Shown: positions 25,408 to 35,000 of the stretch, one piece after another
Layout of the letters: the number at the start of each line of letters is the position of its first letter
How positions within the stretch are numbered: position 1 is the first letter of the stretch
Assembly: GCF_014873535.1 (NCBI RefSeq)
Contig: NZ_JADBEF010000001.1
Coordinates: 992,001 to 1,056,000 of the forward strand
From: Nonomuraea africana
Lineage (GTDB): Bacteria > Actinomycetota > Actinomycetes > Streptosporangiales > Streptosporangiaceae
Length of the DNA: 64,000 bases
Reading direction: 5' to 3'
Made by a program: the position numbers and the translations under genes
Notes under the pieces: generated by a model
Told to the model about the DNA's origin: nothing
Seen by the model: the letters and a program-made list of their open reading frames with translations, nothing else
The model's database searches: none

Positions 25408-26889
25408 TCACCTCCAGTACGCGAGGTTGTGCTCGGCCGCGTAGTCGATCTGCTCGATCCTGCCCGGCGCGAGGGACTGCGTGCCGCCGCTGAGCGTGGG
25501 CCACGCCGGGAGGCCCGTGCCGTTCGGGTCGCCCGAGCGGGCGAAGTTGGTCCAGTACGCCACCATCTGATCGGCCAGTCGGCGCTGCGCGGGCGTCATC
25601 TTCGCCAGCCGCTCCTCGAACAGGTAGGACAGCTCGGCGGCGTGGTAGGCGCCCCAGTCGAAGCCGTCGCTGTTGATGTCGAGGAACATCGGCGCCTTCC
25701 TGTCGGCGAACTCGTAGCCGTAGACGGGCACGTGCCTGGCCAGCGCCGTGTTCTGGGCGTGGGTGCCGCGCGCCCACATCCGGTCGGTGATCACCTGGGC
25801 CCACGCGAGGCCGGGGTCGTCACCGGGAGGGTACTCCTTCAGCACGTCCTTGCCGGGGAAGGCCGTCTGGGCCAGCTTCGGGTAGTCGACCTTCCCGCCC
25901 GCGAGCCCGACGAAGATGCGGTGCTCGTCCTTGGTCGCCCCGGACAGCACCGGCATCCGGTGGAAGCGGCCCTCCTCGATCGCCGTGGAGGGGATCTCGG
26001 GCAGGACCCTGTTGCCGTAGGCGTAGACCTGAAAGGCGTTCATGATCTGCGGGATCTCGAGGATCCTCTTCACCGGCAGCTTCCTCAGGCAGGCCAGGTC
26101 GGAGCAGCCCAGCTGGGCCGCGTAGTGCGCGCCGACCGCCTCGGCGTCGGCGCGGGAGCGCCAGGCGTAGGACGGCTGCGCGGGCAGGCCGGGGATCATG
26201 GCGCCGGCGGGCATGTCCATCATGGCCTCGCCGCTCTGCATGACCGCCCGCTGGAACAGTCCCTTCGCGCCGGGCGAGGTGAGGTGGCCGCCGATGGCCA
26301 GCGCGCCGAAGGAGACGCCGAACGCGGTGACGTTGCCCGGGTCGCCGCCGAAGGCCGCGGCGTTGCGGCGCACCCAGCGCAGCGCCTCCTGCTGGTCCTG
26401 CAGGCCGTACGTGCCGGAGTCGGCCAGTCCGGGGAAGCCGAAGCCGCTGAAGACGCCGAGGCGGTAGTTGATCGTCACCACGACCACGCCCTTGGCGGCG
26501 ATCCTGCGGGCGTCGGTGAGGTGGCCGGCGCCCAGCGCGCCGTCGCCGTGGATCCACACCATCACCGGGCGCTTCTCACCGGGCTCGCGCGGCGTCGTGA
26601 CGTTGAGGAACAGGCAGTCCTCCGTGGTGCTGGCGACCTTGGCGTAGTCGGAGCCGACCTGGGGGCACATCGCGCCCGGCCTGGTGGCGTCGCGCACGCC
26701 CTTCCACGCCTTCGCGGGCCGGGGCGACTCCCAGCGGGCCGCGGTGCCGTACGGGATGCCCTGGAAGAGGCGGTGGGTGCCGGTGACCGTACCCCTGACG
26801 GAGCCGGAGGCGGTCTCGACCACCGCGGGGTCGTCGCCGACGGCCGCGCACCCCGCCAGCAGGAACGTGAGAGCGAGCAGAATTCTCAT
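25408..26889 (-). CDS. Lipoprotein carboxylesterase (type B, alpha/beta hydrolase)
   Basis: 493 residues. MRILLALTFLLAGCAAVG is a lipoprotein signal (Cys14). Family landmarks: FQGIPYGTAARW, TEDCLFLNV, oxyanion region VMVWIHGDG (usual HGGG altered), the nucleophile elbow FGVSFGA (GxSxG with Val/Phe where most type B esterases have GESAG), acidic DEH, and the His region GAYHAAELSYLF. Probably outer-surface ester hydrolysis; substrate unknown. ATG 26889 is chosen at the signal; first gene of the operon with the DesK/DesR pair. Confidence 0.9.
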   Translation of the reverse strand: MRILLALTFLLAGCAAVGDDPAVVETASGSVRGTVTGTHRLFQGIPYGTAARWESPRPAKAWKGVRDATRPGAMCPQVGSDYAKVASTTEDCLFLNVTTPREPGEKRPVMVWIHGDGALGAGHLTDARRIAAKGVVVVTINYRLGVFSGFGFPGLADSGTYGLQDQQEALRWVRRNAAAFGGDPGNVTAFGVSFGALAIGGHLTSPGAKGLFQRAVMQSGEAMMDMPAGAMIPGLPAQPSYAWRSRADAEAVGAHYAAQLGCSDLACLRKLPVKRILEIPQIMNAFQVYAYGNRVLPEIPSTAIEEGRFHRMPVLSGATKDEHRIFVGLAGGKVDYPKLAQTAFPGKDVLKEYPPGDDPGLAWAQVITDRMWARGTHAQNTALARHVPVYGYEFADRKAPMFLDINSDGFDWGAYHAAELSYLFEERLAKMTPAQRRLADQMVAYWTNFARSGDPNGTGLPAWPTLSGGTQSLAPGRIEQIDYAAEHNLAYWR

Positions 26890-26985
26890 GCCTCGAGGCT
26901 CGCGCACCCCCCGACCTGCGCAGAAGAATCATCGATCCCGGGTTCTCCAGGACGAAAGTCCCGGGGCACTACCATCTTCCGAGAC

Positions 26986-27786
26986 ATGAACACTCACCAG
27001 CTACCGGCGAGTCTTTGCCGGCTGTTCGAGGACGGCGGCCGTGGGCGGTCGCTCTCCTTCGAGCTGCCCGCGGGTGACGTCGTGTGGCCGGAGCAGCCCG
27101 CCAGGCGCCCGGCCTTCTGGATGAGCGAGGAGCCCGCGCGGGACGGGCTGTGGGCGGCGCTGCGGGCCGAGCACCCGCGCTCGGGGCTGTGGCCCGTGCT
27201 GCTGGACGAGTCGGCGCAGCCCTGGTCGTCCGCGCAGGTGGCGCCCGACTCTCCCGACCTCATCGACACCTTCACCGCCGCCGGGTTCATGAGCGAGGTG
27301 TGGAGAGACTGGGTCTCGCAGGTGCCCGTGGAGTCGCTGGCGGAGATCGAGCCCTTCGGCCCGCTGTGCCCGGGGCTCGCCGAGCCGGGGGAGCTGCGGG
27401 CCGATCCCGGCTCGGTCGCCGACTGGTACGCGGGCGTGCTGGCCGAGCGCGGCATGCCGATCGGGCTGGCCGCCGCGCGCAGGGGCGCCGACACGCTGGC
27501 GGTGATGGGCTGGCAGGGCGCGCTGCACCACAACGAGTGGATGGTGCCGCTGGCCGCGGTGGTGCGCAGCTGGGAGGAGCGCTTCGGCGCGCGCGTGGTC
27601 GCGATGGGGTTCAACACGCTGGAGCTGAGTGTGGCCGCGCCGCCGGTCAGCCCCGAGCACGCGATCCACGTCGCGGCCGAGCACTGGGCGTTCTGTCCCG
27701 ACAACGTCGTCCAGGGCGCGGGTGATCTCTACGGCTACGCCGAACAGATCAGGGGACAGTTCTGCTGGTCGTTCTGGTGGGACTAG
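26986..27786 (+). CDS. DUF4253 domain protein
   Basis: 266 residues. The C-terminal half matches the DUF4253 pattern: MVPLAAVVRSWEERFGARVVAMGFNTLELSVAAPPVS, then AAEHWAFCPDNVVQG. It is often found as a stand-alone cytosolic protein in actinomycetes; function is unknown. ATG 26986 lies 96 bp from the divergent esterase operon. The stop is 5 bp from the convergent peptidase gene. Confidence 0.85.
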   Translation: MNTHQLPASLCRLFEDGGRGRSLSFELPAGDVVWPEQPARRPAFWMSEEPARDGLWAALRAEHPRSGLWPVLLDESAQPWSSAQVAPDSPDLIDTFTAAGFMSEVWRDWVSQVPVESLAEIEPFGPLCPGLAEPGELRADPGSVADWYAGVLAERGMPIGLAAARRGADTLAVMGWQGALHHNEWMVPLAAVVRSWEERFGARVVAMGFNTLELSVAAPPVSPEHAIHVAAEHWAFCPDNVVQGAGDLYGYAEQIRGQFCWSFWWD

Positions 27787-27790
27787 CCAC

Positions 27791-29689
27791 TTAGTGGAAG
27801 GCGGTCTCCGGCGTCGGCAGCTCGATCTCCCTCGGGCCGCGCCACCGTGAGGCGTCGGCGGGCAGCTCCGCCGGCGGCGCGCTCACCGCGAAGGGCACGG
27901 TGACCTTGCTCCTGCCCAGGTCGACGGTGACGGCCGCGCCCGTGGCGCGCTCGCCGCTGTAGGTGGCGTCGGTGCCCGCGAGCACCAGCGCGAGCCTGTG
28001 CCCCTTCTTGAAGACGTAGTCGTGCGGCAGCGTCTCCCACTCGACCTGGGCGAACGTTCCCGGGGTCAGCGGGCTGGGCGAGGAGAGCGAGTCGCGGTTC
28101 TGGACGTCGAGCCAGCCGCGGGCGACGATCTCCAGCGGGCGGGTGGCCAGGTTCGTGGCGACCTTGCGGTAGCAGCCGTCGTCGGCCGCGGTCGACTCGC
28201 CGTGGCAGTCCTCCTCGGCGAGCGTGGTGATGCCCTGTCCCCGCCGCCAGTCGACGCGGGTGTCGTCGCCGAAGTCGACGAGCAGCGCGGTCAGGTTCGC
28301 GGTCGGCCGGTCCAGCGCCAGACGCAGGTCGACCACGGGTGTGCCGGACAGCCGCAGGTCGAGGGGGAGCGCGCCGGTGGTGAAGGCGAGCCTGCCCGGT
28401 TTGGCCGTGCCGACGTCGGTGACCATCTCGGTCTCCGGCATCCGCGTGTCGGTGAAGGCCGCCGTCGCGCCCCTGCGGGCGGGCAACAGGCCGAGCGAGC
28501 CGTCGGCCGAGGGACGCAGCGGCACCCGCGTCGCCCCGCGCGCCGGCCAGTCGTGCTGGGTGATCCACTGGGCGGGGCCGATCTGCACGTCCGCGCGGGG
28601 CTCGCGCATGATCCCGTTGTCCACCCCGAGCAGCCAGTGGTCGAACCACTGGTGCAGCGTGTCCACCCACAGGCCGCGCCGGCCCTCGAAGTCGAACGGG
28701 TCCACGTGCTGGTACTGGCCGACCCAGATCTTGCGCGGCACGCCCCTTCTGCCCAGCGCCGCCCACCAGGCGGAGAAGTTGTCGGGCTTCACGTTGAGGT
28801 CGTTGACCGTGTGGACCACGAACACGCTGGCCTTCACGTTCGCGACGTCCTTCTCGTAGTCGCGCTCGGCCCAGAACGGGTTGTAGTCACCCGTGTCGTC
28901 GCCGTCCTGCGCGTCCATCGCCGCCCGTACGGCGGCGCACTTGGCGTCGGGGTCGGTGTCGACCACGTTGGCCAGCCACGAGGCGTAGTTGTAGGAGTAG
29001 ACGACCCCGCCCGAGCGCTGGTAGCGGTACCACGAGCTGATCGCGGAGATCGGGACGATCGTCTCCAGCCCCTCGACGCCCGTGGCGGCCACGGCGTTGG
29101 CCAGCGTGCCGTCGTACGACTTGCCGATCATGGCGGCCTTGCCGGTGGTCCAGGTGGCCGCGGCGGGCGTCCCGTCGGCGCGGTAGGCGGTGGCCCTGCC
29201 GTTCAGCCAGTCGACGACCGCCTTGCCGCCGACGACGTCGGCCTGCCCTCCGGTCGCCGGGCAGCCGTCCGACCCGGTGGTGCCGAGCATGTCGACGTTG
29301 AGTACCGCGTAGCCCCTCGGGACGAAGTAGTTGTCGTAGAACAGCGGGAACTTCACCAGGTCGCCCTCGGCGTCGTAGACCTTGCGCTCGCTCTCGTTGC
29401 CCCGGCCCGAGTTGTCGTAGTAGGGGCTCTCGTCGATGATCACCGGGACCTTCTCGGCGGTCCTCGGGCGGATGACGTCCACCCTGACCCTGTCGAGGCG
29501 GCCGTCGGCGTCGCTGTCGATCGGTGCCTCCACGTAGACGTGCTCGCGGATGGCGTCGGCGTAGGAGAAGACCGGCTGGGAGCGGTCGCCGGCGATCGTG
29601 ATGGCGGTGGTGGAGTCGAGGGCGGTGGCCGGTGGGGCGGTCGCCGCCACGAGGGTCAACGCGATGAGGGCGGCTCGTAAGTGGGGCAC
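27791..29689 (-). CDS. Secreted X-Pro dipeptidyl-peptidase-like hydrolase (CocE/NonD type)
   Basis: 632 residues with a Sec signal (HLRAALIALTLVAATAPPATA). Alpha/beta hydrolase core: PVIIDESPYYDNSGRGN, VLNVDMLGTTGSDGCP, nucleophile elbow IGKSYDGTLA, VPISAISSWYRY, Asp in NDLNVKPDNF and His in GQYQHVDPFDF. A C-terminal jelly-roll (DVQIGPAQWITQHDWP onward) is typical of the family. GTG 29689 is chosen: GGAGGA lies 5 nt upstream and the signal peptide starts there. Expected to release X-Pro dipeptides outside the cell. The gene diverges from a TetR regulator. Confidence 0.92.
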   Translation of the reverse strand: MPHLRAALIALTLVAATAPPATALDSTTAITIAGDRSQPVFSYADAIREHVYVEAPIDSDADGRLDRVRVDVIRPRTAEKVPVIIDESPYYDNSGRGNESERKVYDAEGDLVKFPLFYDNYFVPRGYAVLNVDMLGTTGSDGCPATGGQADVVGGKAVVDWLNGRATAYRADGTPAAATWTTGKAAMIGKSYDGTLANAVAATGVEGLETIVPISAISSWYRYQRSGGVVYSYNYASWLANVVDTDPDAKCAAVRAAMDAQDGDDTGDYNPFWAERDYEKDVANVKASVFVVHTVNDLNVKPDNFSAWWAALGRRGVPRKIWVGQYQHVDPFDFEGRRGLWVDTLHQWFDHWLLGVDNGIMREPRADVQIGPAQWITQHDWPARGATRVPLRPSADGSLGLLPARRGATAAFTDTRMPETEMVTDVGTAKPGRLAFTTGALPLDLRLSGTPVVDLRLALDRPTANLTALLVDFGDDTRVDWRRGQGITTLAEEDCHGESTAADDGCYRKVATNLATRPLEIVARGWLDVQNRDSLSSPSPLTPGTFAQVEWETLPHDYVFKKGHRLALVLAGTDATYSGERATGAAVTVDLGRSKVTVPFAVSAPPAELPADASRWRGPREIELPTPETAFH

Positions 29690-29761
29690 GCGGGTCCTCC
29701 GTTGCTGGGGGGCTACTAGCGCAATGTCGGTGATCGGCGGCGCCCTGACAAGATCTCTCTT

Positions 29762-29788
29762 TATAGTGAACCGGCTGACCGGTATAGT
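29762..29788 (+). promoter_or_regulatory. TetR-gene promoter with embedded palindrome
   Basis: ACCGG-CTGA-CCGGT (29770-29783) is a perfect inverted repeat lying between two identical TATAGT hexamers (29762 and 29783). The second hexamer is correctly placed to be a -10 element for the regulator gene, only 8 nt before its ATG, which implies a leaderless transcript. The palindrome would overlap RNA polymerase, suiting autorepression and control of the divergent peptidase. No clear -35 is seen. Confidence 0.5.
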
Positions 29789-29796
29789 TTCGAGGC

Positions 29797-30342
29797 ATGC
29801 CACGACCGAGTTCGAGAGAGCGGCTGCTCGACGCGGCCGCCGAGGTGCTGCTCGCCGACGGAGCCGAGTCGCTGACGCTGGAGGCGGTGGCCCAGCGCGC
29901 GGGCGTGTCCAAGGGCGGCCTCTTCTACCACTTCCCGACCAAGCAGGCCATGGTCGCCGCCATGGTGGAGCGGCTCACCTCCGCCTTCGACGCGGCGCTC
30001 TCCACCGCGGGGAGCGAGCCGGGAGACTTCCTGCGCGCCTACGTCGCGGCGACGATCCCCGAGGACCACACCGCCGCGCCCGCCGACAGGGTGACCGCGG
30101 CACTGCTGGCCGGGGTGCTGGTCGACCCCGCGGGGCTGGAACCGCTGCGCAGGCGGTTCGCCGCGTGGCAGGCGCGGCTGGTCGACGACGGCATCGACCC
30201 GGCCGCCGCCACCGCCGTACGGCTGGCGGTCGACGGCTGGTGGGCCGTCAGGCTGCTCGGCCTCGGCGAGCCCGCCCCTGGACTGCACGAGAGCATCCGC
30301 CGCTACCTCATGGAGTTGATCGACCGTGCTGCGCGCGACTAA
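29797..30342 (+). CDS. TetR/AcrR family regulator
   Basis: 181 residues. HTH: ERLLDAAAEVLLADGAESLTLEAVAQRAGVSKGGLFYHFPTKQAM is a standard TetR DNA-binding domain (about 7-55). The C-terminal ligand domain resembles the TetR_C branch with LLAGVLVDPAGLEPLRRRF. ATG 29797 immediately follows a likely -10 sequence and has no ribosome site, so it may be leaderless. Overlaps the next gene by 17 bp, so it is co-transcribed with the DUF5360 membrane protein and HAD genes. Confidence 0.93.
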   Translation: MPRPSSRERLLDAAAEVLLADGAESLTLEAVAQRAGVSKGGLFYHFPTKQAMVAAMVERLTSAFDAALSTAGSEPGDFLRAYVAATIPEDHTAAPADRVTAALLAGVLVDPAGLEPLRRRFAAWQARLVDDGIDPAAATAVRLAVDGWWAVRLLGLGEPAPGLHESIRRYLMELIDRAARD

Positions 30343-30811
30343 GGCCCTCATGCTCGTGACGGACCTCGGCTTCGTCGCCTACTTCTCGGTCACCGGGCTG
30401 GGGCTGATCCCGCCGCAGTGGGCCTTCGCCGACTACGCGAACCCGCTCATGGCCGACTGGAACTGGTCCTTCCTCTGGATCGACCTGCTGGCCAGCGCCA
30501 CAGGACTGACGAGCCTCTGGCTGCTGCGCGCGGGCGGCGCGCGCGGCAGGGGGCTGATGCTGGTCTCGCTGGTGCTGACCATGGCGTCGGGGCTGATGGC
30601 GATCGCGTTCTGGACCCTTCGCGGCGACTTCTCGCCCGCCTGGTGGATCCCCAACCTCTACCTGCTGCTCTTCCCGATCCCCGCGATCGTCGCGCTGACC
30701 GCCCCGGCGGCCCGCGACGGAGGGGCTCCGGCGCAGACCGTAGAGTTGGGGCGGATCAGGGAGGATCGATGGTGGTCAGGGCAGTGGTGTTCGACGTCGG
30801 CGAGACGTTGA
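30326..30811 (+). CDS. DUF5360-like four-helix membrane protein
   Basis: 161 residues with four hydrophobic segments: ALMLVTDLGFVAYFSVTGLGLI, WSFLWIDLLASATGLTSLWLL, LMLVSLVLTMASGLMAIAFW, and LYLLLFPIPAIVALTAPA. The IPPQWAFADYANPLMADWNWSFL stretch matches the DUF5360/YvaD group. GTG 30326 lies inside the TetR gene. The C-terminal 14 codons overlap the next gene. Probably the main target of the TetR regulator; function unknown. Confidence 0.75.
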   Translation: MLRATKALMLVTDLGFVAYFSVTGLGLIPPQWAFADYANPLMADWNWSFLWIDLLASATGLTSLWLLRAGGARGRGLMLVSLVLTMASGLMAIAFWTLRGDFSPAWWIPNLYLLLFPIPAIVALTAPAARDGGAPAQTVELGRIREDRWWSGQWCSTSARR

Positions 30812-31440
30812 TCGACGAGACGCGCATCTGGACGCGCTGGGCCGACAGGCTGGGTGTGACGCGGCTGACGTTCATGGGCGTCCTCGGCGGGATGGCCGCG
30901 CTCGACCGCTCCCACCGCGACGCCTTCGAGATCGTGCGTCCGGGGCTCGACGTCGAGGCCGAGATCGAGGCCTGGGCGCGCGACGAGCCCGAGAGCCTGC
31001 GCAACCACTTCGACGCCGACGACCTCTACCCCGACGTGCGCGAGGCGCTGGCCGGCCTCAGGGCGGCGGGGGTGCAGGTGGTCATCGCCGGCAACCAGCC
31101 CACCAGGGCCTACGACGCGCTGGTCGCCATGGACCTGCCGGTCGACTCCATCCACACCTCCGACGGGTGGGGCGTGGCCAAGCCGGCCCCCGCGTTCTTC
31201 GCCAAGGTCGCCGCCGTGGTCGGGAGGGAGCCCGGCGAGATCCTCTACGTCGGCGACAGGTTCGACAACGACGTGCGGCCCGCGGCGCGGGCCGGGATGC
31301 GCACGGCCCTGCTGCGCAGGGGGCCGTGGGGATACCTGCACGCCGACCGGCCCGAGGCGGCCGAGGCCGACGTGGTCATCGACGACCTGTACGGCGTGCT
31401 CCCCGCCCTGCGCCTGCTGAACGAGGGCGCCACGCCTTAA
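30769..31440 (+). CDS. HAD family hydrolase
   Basis: 223 residues. Motif I VVFDVGETLIDE (nucleophile Asp; the second Asp position is occupied by Gly-Glu, as in one HAD-IA group), motif II VVIAGNQPTRAY, Lys in GVAKPAPAFF, and motif IV ILYVGDRFDNDVRPA. ATG 30769 follows GGGAGG. Substrate unknown. Ends about 85 bp before the SRPBCC gene. Confidence 0.88.
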   Translation: MVVRAVVFDVGETLIDETRIWTRWADRLGVTRLTFMGVLGGMAALDRSHRDAFEIVRPGLDVEAEIEAWARDEPESLRNHFDADDLYPDVREALAGLRAAGVQVVIAGNQPTRAYDALVAMDLPVDSIHTSDGWGVAKPAPAFFAKVAAVVGREPGEILYVGDRFDNDVRPAARAGMRTALLRRGPWGYLHADRPEAAEADVVIDDLYGVLPALRLLNEGATP

Positions 31441-31477
31441 GGGCACGGGAAGGGGATCGTAAGGGGTGCGGGGCAGG

Positions 31478-31502
31478 GTGGATCACGTCGGAAGCGATCC
31501 AC
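31478..31502. promoter_or_regulatory. Inverted repeat upstream of the SRPBCC gene
   Basis: GTGGATC and GATCCAC, perfect 7-bp arms with an 11-nt spacer, placed 38 bp after the HAD stop and 23 bp before the SRPBCC start. Could be an operator or a weak terminator. Confidence 0.35.
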
Positions 31503-31524
31503 ACCGAACCCTGAGAGGGCAGCC

Positions 31525-32004
31525 ATGACGCAGACCGCCGAGTACGAGATCGTCCTCGACCTCGACGCCCCCCGCGAGCAGGTGTACGCCGCCTGGACCA
31601 CGCCGCACCGCTTCGCCCGCTGGTTCGGCCCGCGCATCTTCACCACCCCCGCCGACCGCGTGGTCATGGACGTCAGGCCCGGCGGCGCCTGGCAGGCCGT
31701 CCTGGTCGGCGACGAGGGCTTCGAGGTCACGCTCGAGGGCGTCTACCGCGAGGTCGACGGGCCCGGCAGGCTGGTCTTCACCACCGGCGACCCCGACCAC
31801 CCCGGCGACGGCCCCGCCTCGGTGGTGACCCTCACCCTGGAGGAGGGCGAGGGCGGCACCACGATGCGCTTCCACCAGTTCGGCGTCAACACCGACCAGG
31901 AGCACGCCCACCAGGCCAGGGCCGGCTGGCTGGAGTTCTTCGAGCGACTGGCCGAGCACCTGGCGGTTCAGGCCACGTCGTCGAAGGTCAGCTCGCGCCC
32001 GTGA
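31525..32004 (+). CDS. SRPBCC/AHSA1-type protein
   Basis: 159 residues with the AHSA1 layout: DLDAPREQVYAAWTTPHRFARWFGP, DVRPGGAWQAVLV, GVYREVDGPGRLVFT, VTLTLEEGEGGTTMRF, and the C-terminal helix GWLEFFERLAEHL. A hydrophobic-pocket fold with unknown ligand. ATG 31525 follows GAGGGCAGCC. Its 3' end overlaps the convergent SARP gene by 37 bp. Confidence 0.88.
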   Translation: MTQTAEYEIVLDLDAPREQVYAAWTTPHRFARWFGPRIFTTPADRVVMDVRPGGAWQAVLVGDEGFEVTLEGVYREVDGPGRLVFTTGDPDHPGDGPASVVTLTLEEGEGGTTMRFHQFGVNTDQEHAHQARAGWLEFFERLAEHLAVQATSSKVSSRP

Positions 32005-35000
32005 GCGTGGGCGGCGGCGAACGCCTCCTCGCCGATCGCCGCCACGGACCTGGCGGCGATGCGCCGCACCTCGTCCTCCTCCGAGCGGGAGATGGGGGCG
32101 CGGTGCGCGAGCCTGACCGCCGCGGCCAGGCCGAGGAGCCTCGCGCTCTGCTCCGGCTCGGACACGGCGGCCAGGCCCTCGACGGCGAACGCCGCCGAGA
32201 GGGGGTCGCCGATCCTCCTGGCGGCGGCGAACGCCTCGAGGAACAGCTTCCTCGCGCCCTCGGCATCGCCGCGCAACTCGTGGACGAAACCCAGCTCGGC
32301 CAGGACCGTGGGCAGGAACAGCGGGGGCTCGCCGTCCCTCGGGACGCCGTCGAGCAGCCGGTCGAGATGGGTGCGCGCCAGCTCCAGCCGGCCGGCCCTG
32401 CGGGCCGCCACGGCGAGGCCCATCTCCGCGAAGACCCTCCCCTCGTGGTAGCCCTGCCCCGTGGCCAGCCGGAGCGCCTTGCCGCAGTGCTCCATGCCCC
32501 GTTCGTAGTCGCCGGTGTGCATGGCGATCCAGCCCACCCACGACAGCCGTCGCACCGCGTCCGGCCACAGCCCGAGCTCCTCGGCGATCCGCAGGTCCTC
32601 GGTGAACAGCCGGGTGGCCGCCTCGACGTCGCCGCGGATGTCGGCCAGCCCGCCGAGCCACTCGGTGGCCTGCAGCCGTCCCCATCTGTCGCCCAGCTCG
32701 GCGAAGAGCGCGGCGCTCTCGCCGCCGTCGCGCTCCAGCGCCTCGAGGTCGCGCACGGTGAAGGCGTCGCGGGCGTGCCTGCTCAGCGCCGCCGCCACCC
32801 CCCACCTGTCGCCCAGCTCGCGGAAGGTCGCCAGCGCGCTGTCGACCAGGACGCGCGAGGTCGGCAGGTCGGCGACACCGAGGCTGACGAACCACTCCGC
32901 CCTGGCCCGGTCGGCCGGATCGGCGAGGTCCATGACTTGCTTCCAGTCGACGTCCTCGCCGAGCAGCAGGGCGAACCCCGCGCTCCAGGCCCGCGCCCTC
33001 GCCCGGTCGGCGGCGGTGTCGTCTCCCGCCGGCTGCCCCGCCTGACCCGCCTGCGCCGTCGCCTGATCAGCCGCCCGGCCCGCCTCCTGCGCGGCCTGCA
33101 GCGAGCGCCGTGCCTCGCCCAGCCTGCCGCGCAGGAACCAGTACCAGGCCAGCGCGTTCACCAGCCGCAGGGCGTCGGCCGCGGGCGCCGCGTCGAGCGC
33201 CGCCCGCAGGTTCGCCGCCTCGGCGTCCAGCCGCCGCATCCAGCTTGCCTGCTCGGGCCCGCGCAGATACGACTCGGCCCGTACGGCGAGCGCCACGTAG
33301 TAATCGGCGTGCGCCTGCCGGATCCGCTCGACCTCGCCCGCGTCGTCGAGGCGGTGCAGGCAGTAGGCCGCCACCGACTCCAGGAGCCGGTAGCGCACTC
33401 CTGACGGCCCCTCCACGACCACCACCAGCGACCGGTCCACCAGCCGCGCGAGCGTGTCGAGCACGTCGACGTCGTCCTCCGCGCACACCGCCTCCGCGGC
33501 CTCCAGCGTGCAGCCGTCGACGTGCACGGCCAGGCGGCGCAGCACGACCCGCTCGGAGTCGGTGAGCAGGGTCCAGCTCCAGTCGATCATCGCCGTCAGC
33601 GTCTGCTGGCGCGCTGGGGCGCCGCGCTGGAAACCGGCGAGCAGCTTGAACCGGTCGTCGAGCCGCGCCACCAGCTCGTGGACGCCGAGCGCCCTGACCC
33701 GGGTGGCGGCCAGTTCCAACGCCAGCGGGATGCCGTCCAGCCTGCGGCACAGCTGCGCGACCGCCTCGGCGTTGCCCGCGTCGAGCGCGAACCCGCGAGC
33801 CGAGGCCGCGGCCCTGGCCATGAACAGCCGCACGGCGTCGGCCTTCGCCACGGTGAGCAGCTCGGAGCCCGCGGGCAGGTCCAGCGCGGGCACGCTCCAC
33901 AGCGTCTCGCCGGCCACGTTCAGCGGCTCGCGGCTGGTCGCCAGGATCCGGAGGCCCTCCACCGAGCGCAGCAAGGTCTCGGCCAGCTTCGCGGCCTGAT
34001 CGACCACGTGCTCGCAGTTGTCGAGCACCAGCAGCAGCCGGCGCCCCCGCAGCGCCTCGACCAGCCGCTCCATGCTCCGCGCCGAGTCTTCGCGGATGTC
34101 GAGCGCGACCAGCACCGCCTCGGCCAGCGACGGCGTGTGCCGATCGTAGGGGGCCAGCTCGACCAGCCACGCGCCGTCGGGGTGCGCGCCGGTGCGCCGC
34201 CGCGCGACCTCCAGCGCCAGGCTCGTCTTGCCCACGCCGCCCGACCCGGTGAGCGTGACCAGCCTGCCCTGCTCCAGCAGGGCGGTCACCTCGGCCACCG
34301 CCTCGTCGCGCCCGATCAGGTCGCTGACCGCGGCGGGCAGGTTCGTCATGGGTCGCTCGGCCCTGCTGCTCAGCGCGGGGTCCTGGCGCAGGATGCGCGC
34401 ATGGAGCTCGGCCAGCTCGGGGGAGGGGTCGAGGCCCAGCTCGTCGGCGAGCTTCTCGCGGAGTTCGGCGTAGCCGGCCAGCGCCTCGCTCTGCCGTCCG
34501 GCCCGGTAGAGGGCGGCCATGTGCACGGCGCGCAGCCGCTCCCTGAGCGGGTGCGCGGCCACCAGCTCGGCCACCTCGACCGGCTCCCCGGCCGCCAGCC
34601 GCGTCTCGGCGAGCTCCTCGACGGCGCTCAGCCGCGCCTCCTCCAGCCGCGCGATCACCGGCCTCAGGAACTCGAAGTCGGCGAAGTCGGCGAACGCCGC
34701 CCCCCGCCACAGCTCCAGCGCCTCGGCCAGCCTGCCTTCCGCGGCGAGCGCCGCGAAGCGGGCGGCGTCGACCGCGCCGGGGGCCGCCTCGAGGGCGTAG
34801 CCGGGCGCGCGCGAGACCACCAGGTTCTTCGCGCCGGGCTCGGCCTCCTCCAGGGCGCGGCGCAGCTGCGAGACCCGCACCTGCAGGGCGGCCGATGGAT
34901 TGCCCGGCGGGTCGTCGCCCCAGAGGTCGTCGACCAGCCGGTCGGTGGAGACCACCCGCCCCTCGGCGGCGAGCAGGTCGGCGAGCAGCGCGCGCACCTT

